NCBI GenBank assembly: GCA_013339765.2
Contig: CM023454.1
Location: forward strand, 144,249,211-144,313,210
Length of the DNA stretch: 64,000 nucleotides
Direction of reading: 5' to 3'
Source of the DNA: Haemaphysalis longicornis
Lineage: Eukaryota > Arthropoda > Arachnida > Ixodida > Ixodidae
Below, piece after piece: positions 54,203-63,655 of this stretch (within the stretch, counting starts at the first letter, position 1; each line of letters starts with the position of its first letter). Made by a program: the position numbers and the translations under genes. The notes under the pieces were generated by a model that was not told the origin of the DNA, did no database searches, and was given only the letters and a program-made list of their open reading frames with translations.

Positions 54203-54392
54203 GAGGTCGCGGGTTCGATTCCCGGCCGCGGTGGCCGCTTTTCTGATGGAGGCGAAAAGCAAAAACGCCCGTGTGTACGAGATTTCGGCGCACGTTAAAG
54301 ATCCCCAGGTGGTCAAAATTAATCCGCAGCCCTCCACTACGGCGCGCCTCATCGCCTGCGTTGCGTCGGCGCGTTAAACCCCACAATCAATC
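54203..54392 (+). mobile_element. tRNA-derived SINE, 5'-truncated
   Basis: Starts just before the B-box (GGTTCGATTCC at 54212-54222), so the A-box is missing. Body: GAGGCGAAAAGCAAAAACGC, GTTAAAGATCCCCAGGTGG, CCTCCACTACGGCG, and an end in ATCAATCA repeats. Flanked by an 18-bp duplication, so this is a LINE-driven insertion. The conserved interior is shared with 48345-48545. Confidence 0.88.
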
Positions 54393-54410
54393 AAATGAAA
54401 GAAGCGACAC
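54393..54410. repeat. SINE target-site duplication, right copy
   Basis: AAATGAAAGAAGCGACAC; LINE-C EN sequence continues after it. Confidence 0.85.
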
Positions 54411-54720
54411 AAATCATGACCTGACGGTCGATAGCAAACACAAAACACACACCGACGACACCGAACTGCAAACATTTCGTAGGCGGAAGTGGCAAACGAA
54501 ATATCAGTGAGGTACTCGCATTCCATCTCGTTTACAATCAGCATAGATACTCCACCTCCCCCCTTATCTTGCCGATTCATACTGTGTGAGGCATAACCTG
54601 ATATTGTAAATGCCTCTTCCTCGCATCAGACCCACGTTTCCGTAAAAATTACAACATCAAAAATCTTGTCCGCCTGACTAAAGAAAAAAATCGAGGTCGT
54701 CATGCTTGTTTGTGCCATAT

Positions 54721-55308
54721 CTTAAATAAAATAAACACAGTTACATCATTTGAGGGAGTGCGTTTGGTCACAGCCGTTCAGCTGTGGCAACTCTATTATC
54801 TCAAGACCCATCAATAAATGAAAGGGCAATGGATGGCCGCAATGAAATTTGCAACAGTAATTTTGGCTCCCAGGCGTGAACGACAAGTCATGAGTCAGCA
54901 AGTTGATGCAGTTAGGATAACATGTGAGTGGTTCGCGCTTTACCCATGTCAGAAGTAGCCGCCGAAATGAGCATGCGTGGAAGGTTGGCGTTTTGTTGAA
55001 GAACATCGAATATCCTGTCATCACCGTAAAGAATGTGACTGATGACATATCGCTGCAGTCACCAAGGGTACAGTTTTCCTTAATATTTTTCCTTAGAAAT
55101 ATACTGGGAGGTTTTGGGGCAAAACATTTATATTGAAAACACAGCCGCTCAAGTATATGTTATTCTCTAGGAGCATGTGAATAAACTGCATGCCCCACTA
55201 AGACGCAGCGTCAATATTTTTGTTATGCTCTAATGGGGGTTCAAATCTGGTACCGGGATAAAGTAGGCGTCCTTAGAATGAGAGACAGCTGGGCGAGTTG
55301 GAAGGGTT
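54721..55308. other. No recognised gene; short flank of PLE-2
   Basis: No motif on either strand. GGGCGAGTTGG at 55291-55301 matches the start of the PLE-1 arm and may be the true outer edge of PLE-2. Confidence 0.4.
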
Positions 55309-55417
55309 CATATTCAAAAGTTTAACTGCGCGAAAGACAAATACAAGAAAGGACGCAGATGAGCGCAGTCTCACAACTGAAATTTTATTGAAAAAACAGA
55401 ACATATATTTGCGCAGT
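55309..55417 (+). repeat. PLE-2 left terminal inverted repeat
   Basis: Pairs in reverse complement with 57866-57975 over about 109 bp with roughly 10% mismatch. Shared landmarks are ATATTCAAAAGTT, AACTGCGCGAAAGAC, ATACAAGAAAGGAC, GAGCGCAGTCTCACAA and TTTTATTGAAAAAACAGAAC. Confidence 0.9.
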
Positions 55418-55439
55418 CACTAACTTTGTTCACCCTTCA

Positions 55440-56870
55440 ACGTTGGCTTCCCTGATAGCGATTTGTGCGTGCAACGCCAGGACGACTTCGTGGTACAAGA
55501 AACAAGGACTCTGCCCCCCTCAAGCCCGGACGATGTTTCGGAACCTCATCCCATCAAGTGGACATGTAAGAAGGGTCTTCAGTATCCTGGCCTCCGAATG
55601 GATGCGGCACGTGCGTTTTTAGAAGGACTGCCTACGGGTAGCCTGCGTGCATCAGTGTCAGGGGGCGGATTCACAACGCCAGTTCAGACAGTGGTGCCGA
55701 ACAAGTGACCAGTCTACGGAGTTTCTTTGGGCCACACTACGACAGCTTCTACCCAAAAAGCGGAAGGATGCACAACCGGAAGAAGGCAATGTGCTCATAC
55801 TTGGTGAACACCGGCTACCAGAACAGCATCTGCGGGTTCTCCAGAAGGGACCTAAGCACGCCCAGGAGTCCTAGCCTTCTCCGGTGGACGATCTGGCGTT
55901 CACAAGGGCCATATCAAGGCAAGTTCCTGATGACCTTCGCCCGGGCTGTTCTTCCCAGTGTTTGGATGTGGTGTCGAAAGCGAGAAAAAATGCACGTCGG
56001 CCCGAAAGTTTTCGCCCCGTTGTAGAGTACCTTTCCGCCCATGGACTAAGGTGTCCGATAAAGAGGGGCATTTTGTCGTAATGCCTGAAGGCCTGTTTAC
56101 GGAGAAGGCGAAAGCGGTGCTTGAAAAGAACTTCAGGCCCGTTTCGGAAAAACCTTCGAAAGTCAATGAGCGGGCGCTGCAGCTGGTGAATGAACTAGGC
56201 CTTGGACGTCTCGCTGGTACCCTCAAGAAAGCTAAGGGAATGCATCTGGATATTTTCTATGCTGCAAAGACCCACAAGCCGACAATACCGTTCAAGGCGA
56301 TCGTTTTGGAAAGGGGCGCCTGGCAACAAGTTGTTTCCCGGTTTCTGCAAGGGCAACTCTCGGACTTGCGTATGGACGACCCGTTCGTCATACCCGGCTC
56401 ACAGACGGTGGTTGACTTTCTTCGCGATGAGAATCCCGGCGACTGTGCGGGAGCTAGTGTTGATGTAGAGGACACTTTTTATTCGTTGTCACAGGACGAA
56501 GTGCTGGAGAGTGTTAAGGTGTGCACAACAGAGCATAACGACGAGATGAAGTTTAGAATCAAGAGTGCCTTGTCGGTTGAATCGTTCCTTGAGCTGCTGT
56601 CCTTTTATTTGAAGTACATGTTTGCGGGGGTGGCAACCGAGCTTCATGTGCAGAAAACCGGGATATGCATAGGTTCTTGTGTCGGGCCTGTCCTGAGCGA
56701 TATCTTTTTGAGTCGAGTAGATAGGATGCTACGAGATTGTCTGGAGGTTGTAGCTGTGAAGGTCTACAGGTATGTAGACGATTACCTGGTTTTTCTGGAA
56801 AACAGTGGGTACCAGGGCCGGGTGGATGATGTTTTGAAGGTGTTCGGGAGCAAGACCTTGGGCTGAAGTT
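55440..56870 (+). pseudogene. PLE-2 reverse transcriptase
   Basis: The N-terminal region (55463-55957) is split over three frames (GEHRLPEQHLRVLQKGPKHA; VPDDLRPGCSSQCLDVVSKA; RPESFRPVVEYLSAHGLRC). 55958-56866 is open for 302 codons: DKEGHFVVMPEGLFTEKAKA, HLDIFYAAKTHKPTIPFKAI (RT motif with KTHKP), PGSQTVVDFLRDENP, ASVDVEDTFYSLSQDEVLES (motif A Asp), QKTGICIGSCVGPVLSDIFL (motif B), VKVYRYVDDYLVFLENSG (YVDD). It ends at a frameshift near 56855. The intact motifs are close to telomerase-like Penelope RT. No function expected with the breaks present. Confidence 0.9.
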
Positions 56871-57745
56871 CACCCTGGAACTAATGAGTAACCGCGAGTT
56901 GCAGTTCCTGCACCTGAGGCTCGCCTTTAGGGATGGCCACGTTTGCTGGCGTTACCATCCAAGGGCAGCGAAGGCGTTACTTGGCTTTTCATCGTCGCAC
57001 TCCAAGATTATTAAGAATGGCATAGCCTTCTCAGTGATCCGATCATCGTTGTTTAAATCTTGCACCCACGACATCCAAGAGAGCTTCAACCAGTAGGGTG
57101 ACAGGTTAGCAGTGTCCGGATATCCTAAATATGTGATAGATGCCGCGTGCCAAAAACAGGTTCCGGTTGTAAAATCTGGAATGCAGAGGTCACGCGAGGA
57201 ACTTAAAAAAGGTGAAGAAAAGAAAACATTTGCTGTGATACCGTATGTGCATAATCTGTCGCATGGTCTCAAAAACGCTGGCGCACGATACGGGGTGGGG
57301 ACGGTGTTCGCGGCACCGAATAAGCTGCACGAGATGTGCGGCTAGGTTCGGAGAAAAATAGAGGGTAACACTTCGGACGATCGCTATAAGTGCGTTGTAG
57401 TGCATGAGTCGTACTACGTACCATGGAGAGTAGCGGTTGTCTACATGTTGCCTCTTTTGTGTGGGAAAAAGTACATTGGTCAGAGCGGACGCTGTGTAAA
57501 CAAAAGGCTCCGTGAACATGAGTTGTCCCTCGGTGGAAAGACGCCCTTAGCCGCGCACTGCCGCGATTGCCACGAATGCGTTTCATGTGAACCTGTGTTT
57601 GCCGATACTGTTGTACTAGCGAGGAAAAAAGCACGCTGAAAAGGGAGATTATAGAGGCCTTTTATATTAGGAGACTTGGTAGCGCATGCGTGAGCCATAC
57701 GTCGGTTGTACTTAGTGATAAAGAGTATGCCTATCTGTGCGGAAC
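56862..57745 (+). pseudogene. PLE-2 RT C-terminus and GIY-YIG endonuclease
   Basis: Continues with LKFTLELMSNRELQFLHLRL, YHPRAAKALLGFSSSHSKII, a TAG near 57093, then SGYPKYVIDAACQ, TFAVIPYVHNLSHGLKNAGA (conserved linker), FAAPNKLHEMC-stop. The nuclease is VVYMLPLLCGKKYIGQSGRC, then VNKRLREHELSL and AAHCRDCHECVSCEP (57433-57600). The catalytic YIG, Arg (KRLREH) and the zinc-like C/H cluster are present. The extreme C-terminus is shifted (RGSACVSHTSVV-type text, about 57685-57715). Confidence 0.87.
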
Positions 57746-57865
57746 ATGCAAATGAAATAAGCCCAAGCCGCGTGACCAGTGTATTTGGAACACGTGCCTT
57801 TTTAATTTTTGTTTTTTATTGTTCTTGGAGTGGCCTTGGCTGATCGGTTACCCACAGCGTCATGT

Positions 57866-57975
57866 TACTGCGCATGTATATGTTCTGTTTTTTCAATAAA
57901 ACTTCACTTGTGAGACTGCGCTCGTCTGTGTCCTTTCTTGTATTAGTCTTTCGCGCAGTTGAACTTTTGAATATG
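57866..57975 (-). repeat. PLE-2 right terminal inverted repeat
   Basis: Reverse complement of 55309-55417. It lies 3' of the endonuclease end and contains the candidate poly-A signal. Confidence 0.9.
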
Positions 57976-57984
57976 AGGCGCCCT

Positions 57985-58724
57985 CAGCATATCTTTTCTA
58001 GGTCCTTTTCTTGCCGAATGACAGCAGTCTCAGAATAGGCGTGTTTTTTGCGTAGATCTTTCTGTTATGGCAGAAGACGAATTTCCAGCTACATGCGTGC
58101 TCCTTTCAGTCATTCCAAGAAGAGGTTTAAGAGCCGGACAGAGGTGGGCGTTGACAAAAACGGGAGAGAAAGAAACGAAGCCGAAGTCGCTGTTTTTATT
58201 CAGCAATTTTTTCGCTTTTTCAAAAAGGGAATCTCGCTTCTGTCGCCGAGCAAATCGCGCGACAACGCAACAGGGTTTATTCTTCGCGGCCACTCGATGA
58301 CATGCTTCAATGTTGTCAGCTGTGGTGGGCACATGAGCAAGGTCCCCCAAATCGCACACAATTTTTGTGACTTTCTCGCCCTTTTTTTCTTTGACTCTCT
58401 CTATTTCTATATTATTTCGCCTTGAGTACTGCTCCGAGTGCTGCAGACGAGACTTGGCATCCGCAAGAAGTTTTTGCAGTCATCAAGCTCATCGCGTAGC
58501 GCACTGTTGTATTTCCATTAGGCCTCGTTTCGGGACTTGATGGCAGCAAACACGGTCCTCATATCCTCAAAGACCGAGTTCACGTGATCCATGCTATGCG
58601 CTTCCTCATGAAAGTCGGTTCGAATGGTTCTAATGTCTGCTCGCAGGTCCCGTTGAACTGCTTCTCGTGCGGCTTTTATTTCCTGTCGCCGTTCATTCTT
58701 CAAGCCAATAATCGCTTGATTCAT
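57985..58724 (-). pseudogene. LINE-D ORF1 (coiled coil plus nucleic-acid-binding domain)
   Basis: ATG at 58724-58722 opens MNQAIIGLKNERRQEIKAAR, EAVQRDLRADIRTIRTDF (coiled coil). A TAA near 58520 lies in frame before WKYNSALRDELDDCK; further shifts follow. 58359-58030 reads DNIEACHRVAAKNKPCCVVA, RFARRQKRDSLFEKAKKLLN, DFGFVSFSPVFVNAHLCPAL, KPLLGM. This is the conserved C-terminal domain of L2/CR1-type ORF1. The reading ends at DLEKIC-stop about 57987, just outside PLE-2. The ORF2 that should follow is not found on the far side of PLE-2. Confidence 0.78.
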
Positions 58725-58849
58725 CCTTACTAAGAGAGCGTACCACAGCAACAAAACACTGAACTGAATAACCCTTGGCAGCAATGACAGCCCTAAAACA
58801 CGCAGTTTACGCCGTCGGAATACAACTACAATGCAACCAACCTGCAAAA

Positions 58850-59692
58850 ATGTAGGCAAGGAAGGACATAAGGTGTTGTCCTCTTGGCCGTCCCCAGTTG
58901 CTAAAAGATCTTCTGCAAGCTTGCCTCATCCTCGTGAGCGCTCCAAGTAACTGGTTGCCCCGCTCACGATCTTTTAGTGCAGACTCGGGGCTCTTGCCGG
59001 TCGCCAAGAGGAGGCGCCATAGTGAAGTCCCGACGTTGATTACGACGACATGCAGTTGCTTGCACAGGAGGATGATAGCAGCGATCAGGGTGAAAAAATG
59101 TAGGCAAGAAAGGACACAAGGTTTTGTGTGTTTGGCCGTCACCGCTGCCAATAGATCCTCCGCAAGCCTGCCTCGTCCTTTGAGCGCTCCAAGTCACTGG
59201 TGGTGCCACTCACACTACATTTGCGTAGACTCGGGGCCCTTGCCGGTCGCCAAGTGAGGCAGCATAGAGAAGTCCCGATGTTGAATACGACGACTTGCAG
59301 TTGCTTGCACAGGAGGATGATAGCAGCGATCAGGCTGAAAAATGTAGGCAGGGAAGGACGCAAGGTGGTGTCCGTTTGGCTGCCGCCACTGCCAATAGAT
59401 CCTCCGCAACCGAGCCTCGTCCTCTTGAGCGCTCCAGCTCACTGGTGGCGCCGCTCACACTCCTTTTGCGCAGACTCGGGGCCCTTGCGGTCGCCAAGAC
59501 GAGCCAGCGTAGTTAAGTCCCCATGTTGATTACGACGACTTCCAGTTGCTTGCACAGGAGGATGATAGCAGCGATCAGGCTGAAAAAATGTAGGCAAGGA
59601 AGGACACAAGGTGTTGTCCGTTTGGCCGTCACCGCTGCCAATAGCTGCTCCGCAAGCCAGCTTCGTCCTCTTGAGCGCTCCAAGTCACTGGC
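58850..59692 (-). repeat. 246-bp tandem monomers upstream of LINE-D ORF1
   Basis: Three full units and one partial start at 58850, 59098, 59342 and 59588 (spacings 248, 244, 246). Each starts ATGTAGGCA and includes TTGCACAGGAGGATGATAGC (for example 59060-59079 and 59306-59325) and CTCGGGGC. The array ends 126 bp before the ORF1 ATG on the same strand, as LINE 5' promoter monomers do. The many short ORFs here arise only from the repetition. Confidence 0.88.
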
Positions 59693-60600
59693 AGGAGAAC
59701 CTCGGTCGATGCGGACAGAACTCGTTGCTCGGGGTGTTGTCTGAAAACTGCTTCATACGCGATGGTCTGTGCTACTGTTCTGATGGTCTGTGCTGCTGCG
59801 CTATGGATGCCCCTCGCACGGCGGCACGGGCCTCTTCACTATTTTCCAGCATCGTCTCCGTATCTGCCGGGGATGGCCGCTCCAGCGCGCTGGTGGTTCG
59901 AAAGAACTCGCAGTCAGGCAGCCAGGAGACCGAAGGTTCGAGCAGCGATTCAGCCTTGTAGGCGATGTGCCTTCTGAGGTTAATGAATAATTTGTTTTGC
60001 AGTCACAGTGATGTGCTCTCTACGTCATGAAAGAAGTACATCGTCTATAAGGAATGCTTCATTAAGTTCTTCAAGTTCTGCAGGGAGTGTGTGCGCCCAA
60101 CTGAGTTTCGTTGGAGGTGCGACCATTATGTTACAGTTAAACCTGCATGTAGCAATGCTCTGCCTAGTAAATTCCTGAATTAACCGAAGTTTTTCAATTC
60201 CCCAATTCCAGCCTTATTGAAACCCGTGTGTTTGCGACCTCTAGGTAACGAAGGTGGTGCGGCGGTTAATCAGGATGTAGCAAAGTCGCTAAGCTGATCG
60301 TCCATTGTTTTTGCATGTTTGCTGAAAAATCGGCCCGAGGAATGCACTTATTTAGCGAATACCAGCACTAATGTAAGGAGCCACCAATTACGAAAGCGTC
60401 TAAAGTGCCTAAAAACGAAATTCATCATGATGATGATGCACGAAGCGGCTAGAACCATCCTATGGCTACATATAGCATCCACTTCTGGTTTTGCTTCTGT
60501 AGCGTGCCACCACAGAAGGTAGCACAAGTAACTACCCTTCACTTTCTTTTTCCCCGGAATAACAAACTACCGTGTGTTTCCACGCATGAGTGCGGTGTTG
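59693..60600. other. No recognised gene
   Basis: ORFs at 59611-59961 and 59762-59990 have no motif. The first part may be the outer 5' UTR of LINE-D; the rest is AT-rich and unassigned. Confidence 0.45.
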
Positions 60601-61273
60601 GTTCGAGAGTGAAGTTATCAGATACCACGCCTGGCTATCAGCTTGTAGTTGCCCGCCTTTACTGTGTAGGGACGCAGCCCCTAAGTGCACCCGCGGAGGG
60701 TGATTACACTGCTGTGAGTGCCGGTCGAACACCGACAGTGGCGTCAGCGCGTCATGTGCCCGTGCGCGCGTGTGCGATGAACAGTGAGCCGCAACGAACA
60801 CGTGTAGTGCAACAGAACCCGGAGCATGCGCACAACCAACAGAGTGGCTTAAAAGCGGCGCTCACAGGAGCAGCTGGACAGTGCGCACCGGGGGACACGC
60901 GAGAGCAGCTGCGGCCGCGGGCGGACGCGAGCCACGACCATGACGCCCGGACAGCGAGAAGCAACCAGCGTCCGCGGCGGACGCTCTTCACCCTACGTCG
61001 GCACAAGGGACTGAAGACGTCGTCGTGAGTGTGCAGCACCATGCTGTAACTTTCTGGACAAGCAGTGCTTCAACCGCCGCAAGGTTTTCTTTACGCGCTT
61101 TCCGTGCTTGCTTACTGTACTCTTTTTACATTGCCTCCTAACTTGCTTTGTTTGTTTGTTCCTTGCTTGGTTTTCCCGGAATAAACCGGTGATTCGTTCT
61201 CATGCGGAGCGGTGTTACTTCGTCGGGCGGGTTCGGGCTCGCGAACCCTTTACGATGGAAGGGGGATCCTTCA
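60601..61273 (+). repeat. Gypsy-2 5' LTR (left boundary uncertain)
   Basis: The right edge is set by the primer site: TTCA at 61270-61273 is followed by C and TGGCGCCC. A TATA-like CTTAAAAG (about 60848-60855) and an AATAAA poly-A signal (61181-61186) fit a U3-R layout. The left edge could be near 60640, but without the 3' LTR it cannot be fixed. The 188-codon ORF at 60462-61028 crosses this region and is not considered a gene. Confidence 0.6.
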
Positions 61274-61274
61274 C

Positions 61275-61289
61275 TGGCGCCCAACGTGG
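61275..61289 (+). other. Gypsy-2 primer-binding site
   Basis: TGGCGCCCAACGTGG is the complement of the 3' end of tRNA-Lys used by many Ty3/Gypsy elements. It lies one base after the inferred LTR end. Confidence 0.85.
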
Positions 61290-61417
61290 TTTCTTTTTTT
61301 TTCCTCTTATGGTCTTCGAGCCTTGACTGGCCCCACGAGATACACTGCCGCCTGCATGTGGGAATGCTTGCAGAATGCTTCCGAAGTGTGTATGCTTTGT
61401 TCGGTTCGCTAACCTTT

Positions 61418-61823
61418 TTAAGTGCGAATGCACTTCTTAGTCGACCTTTGCCAGACTTGCGGCGCGCCGTCCGCGATCCGCTCCGGCAGCAGGTGTTATC
61501 GCCCCGCGCTCTCCCTCTCTCCCCTAGCAACGGAGCGCGCCTAGCAACGCTCTCCCGGTTCGTTTTAAGTGCGAATGCACTTCTTCAGCGAGCCTGAGGC
61601 GTCCGCTGCCGTCCGCATAGCAACAGCTCCGGGTGTGCGCGCTCCTCGTCTTCCTTGGCAACGGGGGGAGATGGGCGCGCGCTACCTGGCCGCTGACATG
61701 TCACATACCCACGTGGGGGATTGGCCATGAATCTCCTCGTCTTCCTTGGCAACGGGGGGAGATGGGCGCGCGCTGCCTGGCCGCTGACATGGCACATACC
61801 CACGTGGGGGATTGGCCAGGAAT
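61418..61823 (+). repeat. Tandem repeats in Gypsy-2 leader
   Basis: TAAGTGCGAATGCACTTCTT occurs at about 61418 and again about 61565. A longer 91-bp unit starting CTCCTCGTCTTCC is present in two near-identical tandem copies (61642-61732 and 61733-61823). The core GTGCGAATGCAC is close to a palindrome. A (TG)n/(CT)n microsatellite lies at 61963-61991. Confidence 0.85.
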
Positions 61824-62388
61824 CGGGCGTGAGAAGGGCTAATGCACCCGCTTAAAGGAGTACTGACAGGAAATTTCAAAGCTGAGATCCGCTCTAGCAA
61901 TCAAGTACAACGACACCACAAATAGGTGTCTGTGAATAAATGCATCTTTCTTTCTTTGTAGTTGTGTGTGTGTGTGTGATCTCTCTCTCTCGCGAACATT
62001 ACCGAACCGCGCAAATTCAACTCGTGCATTCGCACTTTCACATTCTTCCCCTCGGGAAATGCGGGGAATTTTTTTTTCACGCAGCAGTGACCGGCGGATT
62101 AAGCGTCCCAAAAGCCGGCCGTGCTTACTTTGCGAGCATCACTTGGCTAGCGGAGGATGCTTCAAATCGTCCACCACAACCCAACGCTCAACGTCAAAGC
62201 GGTCGTGAAAAAAGAGCGGCCAAAAGCTGCGCACCAAATCCTGTGAGTGACTCGCCACAGAATTTGCGCTTATCGACAAAGTGTAACCGCTGATTGTCCG
62301 TGCGCGACCACTTCGAAGCATTTTTTTTTCTGCGCGGTCAAAAAGGCTGTATTTCAGGCCGGAATGACAGTATTTTACAGCTACAACT

Positions 62389-63329
62389 ATGTCGGCGGAC
62401 GAGAATGCTGTTCCCCGGTTAAGCGAAAATGCCTCCGTACTTCTCCCGGATAGTACTGCACAGATTGACCCGCTATCAGACAACACAAAGACAATTCTTG
62501 ACTTGATGGCCCAACTGATAGCATCGAAGGCCGAGTTTGTTAAGCAACTGTTGTCGCTTCAGGCTAGCAAGCTTAACACTGAGGCATTATGCAGTGATCG
62601 GCCGCCACAACATAATCAATGAAACTGTAACTGCAATGCGTCGTTGCGGTTAAACTTGCCAACGTACACAGGCTACAAAGACAAGAAGTCTGTTTTCGAC
62701 TTTGTTTATGAATTGTCGGACTACCAACAAGCCATGGTGATTTCAGATAGCGTGCTGATAGCAGGATCTTACCAGTTGCTTTGCGGTCGGCAGCCGGTGT
62801 TTGGAGACGTCACCAGAAGCCATTTGAGCATATGATGGACTTCAAGGAGCGCTTTAAGCTGGAGTTTCTGCCTCCCGGGTATGAGTACCGCATCAAAGAC
62901 GAACTTCGCGCACGGACACAGGGAGACGGTGAAAGCCTTCGCGAATATGTGCGTTGTATGCAGGACCTGTACGAGCGAGCGGAACCAGCAGCACCGGAGG
63001 CGGAAAAGGTTTTTCGCGTCGTCCGACAGTGCCACCCGAGGTTCCAGGCCGTACTTCGCCTGGCAAAGGAGGCCACAGCCATACAAGTTTCGCTGATGGC
63101 CACGGAATCCTACCAACCACCACCGCCTAAAGAGGCGTGCTTAGAGCCTTCCTGTGCGTGCATACTGCAGGCCCCCTCCGGGCGTGACCAGCCGAGATCA
63201 CACTGCAACCAAGCGAGCCAGGAAGGCAGCACTGTGCGCAGGCGTGGGGTCCGACAACCGGCAACGACGAGGGAATGGCCAGAGCCAAACAGGAGAGAGC
63301 AGCCACGGCGGGGAGGGCTGCAGCGCTGA
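62389..63329 (+). pseudogene. Gypsy-2 gag
   Basis: ATG at 62389 opens SADENAVPRLSENASVLLPD, then DLMAQLIASKAEFVKQLLSL. A stop at 62620 and frame changes lead to RLNLPTYTGYKDKKSVFDFV (62641-62700), and then to 62781-63329. That part contains FKERFKLEFLPPGYEYRIKD, SLREYVRCMQDLYERAEPAA and VRQCHPRFQAVLRLAKEA. This is the retrotransposon-gag capsid pattern (F...F...Y/L..A). The tail is Pro/Arg-rich and ends in the minisatellite. No CCHC knuckle is visible before the end of the frame. Confidence 0.85.
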
Positions 63330-63655
63330 CTCACCCCTGCGGTGCGGCGACACCTTGGGAAGCTGTTGCAGCGCTGACTCACCCCAGCGGTGCGGCGCCA
63401 CTGTGGGAAGCTGTTGCAGCGCTGAATCACCCCAGCGGTGCGGCGCCACCGTGAGAAGCCGTTGCAGCGCTGACTCACCCCAGCGGTGCGGCGCCACCGT
63501 GGGAGATGGCTGCAGCGCTGACTCACCCCAGCGGTGCGGCGCCACCGTGGGAGATGGCTGCAGCGCTGACTCACCCCAGTGGTGCGGCGCCACAGTGGGA
63601 GATAGTTTTCAAGCGCCGACTCACCCCAGCGGTGAGGCGCCGTCGGGGGAGCGCC
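63326..63655 (+). repeat. 48-bp minisatellite at the gag C-terminus
   Basis: Units start at 63326, 63374, 63422, 63470, 63518, 63566 and 63616, each beginning CTGACTCACCCC or CTGAATCACCCC. The unit is a multiple of three, so all frames persist; one plus frame would read a 16-residue repeat (ALTHPSGAAPPWEMAA). The 257-codon minus-strand ORF over 63110-63883 is a by-product of this. Confidence 0.93.

Larger units (their letters stand above)
53651..54660 (-). pseudogene. LINE-C endonuclease and linker, split by SINE
   Basis: From 54660: DKIFDVVIFTETWV (catalytic Glu), DKGGGGVSMLIVNEMECEYL, EMFAVRCRRCVFCVCYRPSG. The reading is cut by the SINE and continues at 54162 with NNNHCKLVLGCHFNINYLDQ (GDFN block altered to GCHFN), TLATRLTETSETLLNLLITN. 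53881-53651 is the linker ending SKKARKPWITSDLI. CR1-type EN. Confidence 0.8.
51471..54720 (-). mobile_element. CR1-superfamily LINE (LINE-C), interrupted
   Basis: Minus strand: EN (54660-53980), linker (53881-53650), RT (about 52930-51810), C-terminal piece (51717-51499). Contains a SINE at 54203-54392 and another short insertion at about 53410-53540. The RT has YADD and no RNase H. Frames broken; an ATTGAATA-type simple repeat has expanded in the thumb region (about 51780-51860). It differs in wording from the CR1 of the nest. Confidence 0.8.
55309..57975 (+). mobile_element. Penelope-like element PLE-2 (RT plus GIY-YIG, terminal inverted repeats)
   Basis: About 2.67 kb. Order: inverted repeat 55309-55417, N-terminal region, Penelope-type RT (YVDD), GIY-YIG endonuclease, inverted repeat 57866-57975. 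This domain order with a C-terminal GIY-YIG is diagnostic of EN-plus Penelope-like elements. Five or more frame breaks. An AATAAAACTTC motif in the right repeat (57895-57905) could serve polyadenylation. The right end abuts the LINE-D ORF1 stop. Confidence 0.92.

Noticed and set aside
54205..54225. Possible real tRNA gene
   Set aside because: Only a B-box is present, the A-box is absent, and the block is a SINE flanked by an 18-bp target duplication. The copy at 48511 is likewise part of a SINE.
56740..56800. Telomerase reverse transcriptase gene
   Set aside because: The RT is Penelope-type and is followed by a GIY-YIG nuclease and flanked by inverted repeats. No telomerase-specific N-terminal domain is seen.
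58850..59692. CRISPR-like or satellite array
   Set aside because: The 246-bp units are contiguous without spacers and the context is a LINE 5' end in a eukaryotic genome.
59600..59720. Signal-peptide-like or membrane proteins from short minus ORFs (for example LIAAIILLCKQL)
   Set aside because: The hydrophobic run recurs once per 246-bp monomer and no consistent frame links the units.
60462..61028. 188-codon plus ORF in GC-rich DNA
   Set aside because: It lies in the Gypsy-2 LTR region (TATA, poly-A signal and primer site follow) and shows no domain.
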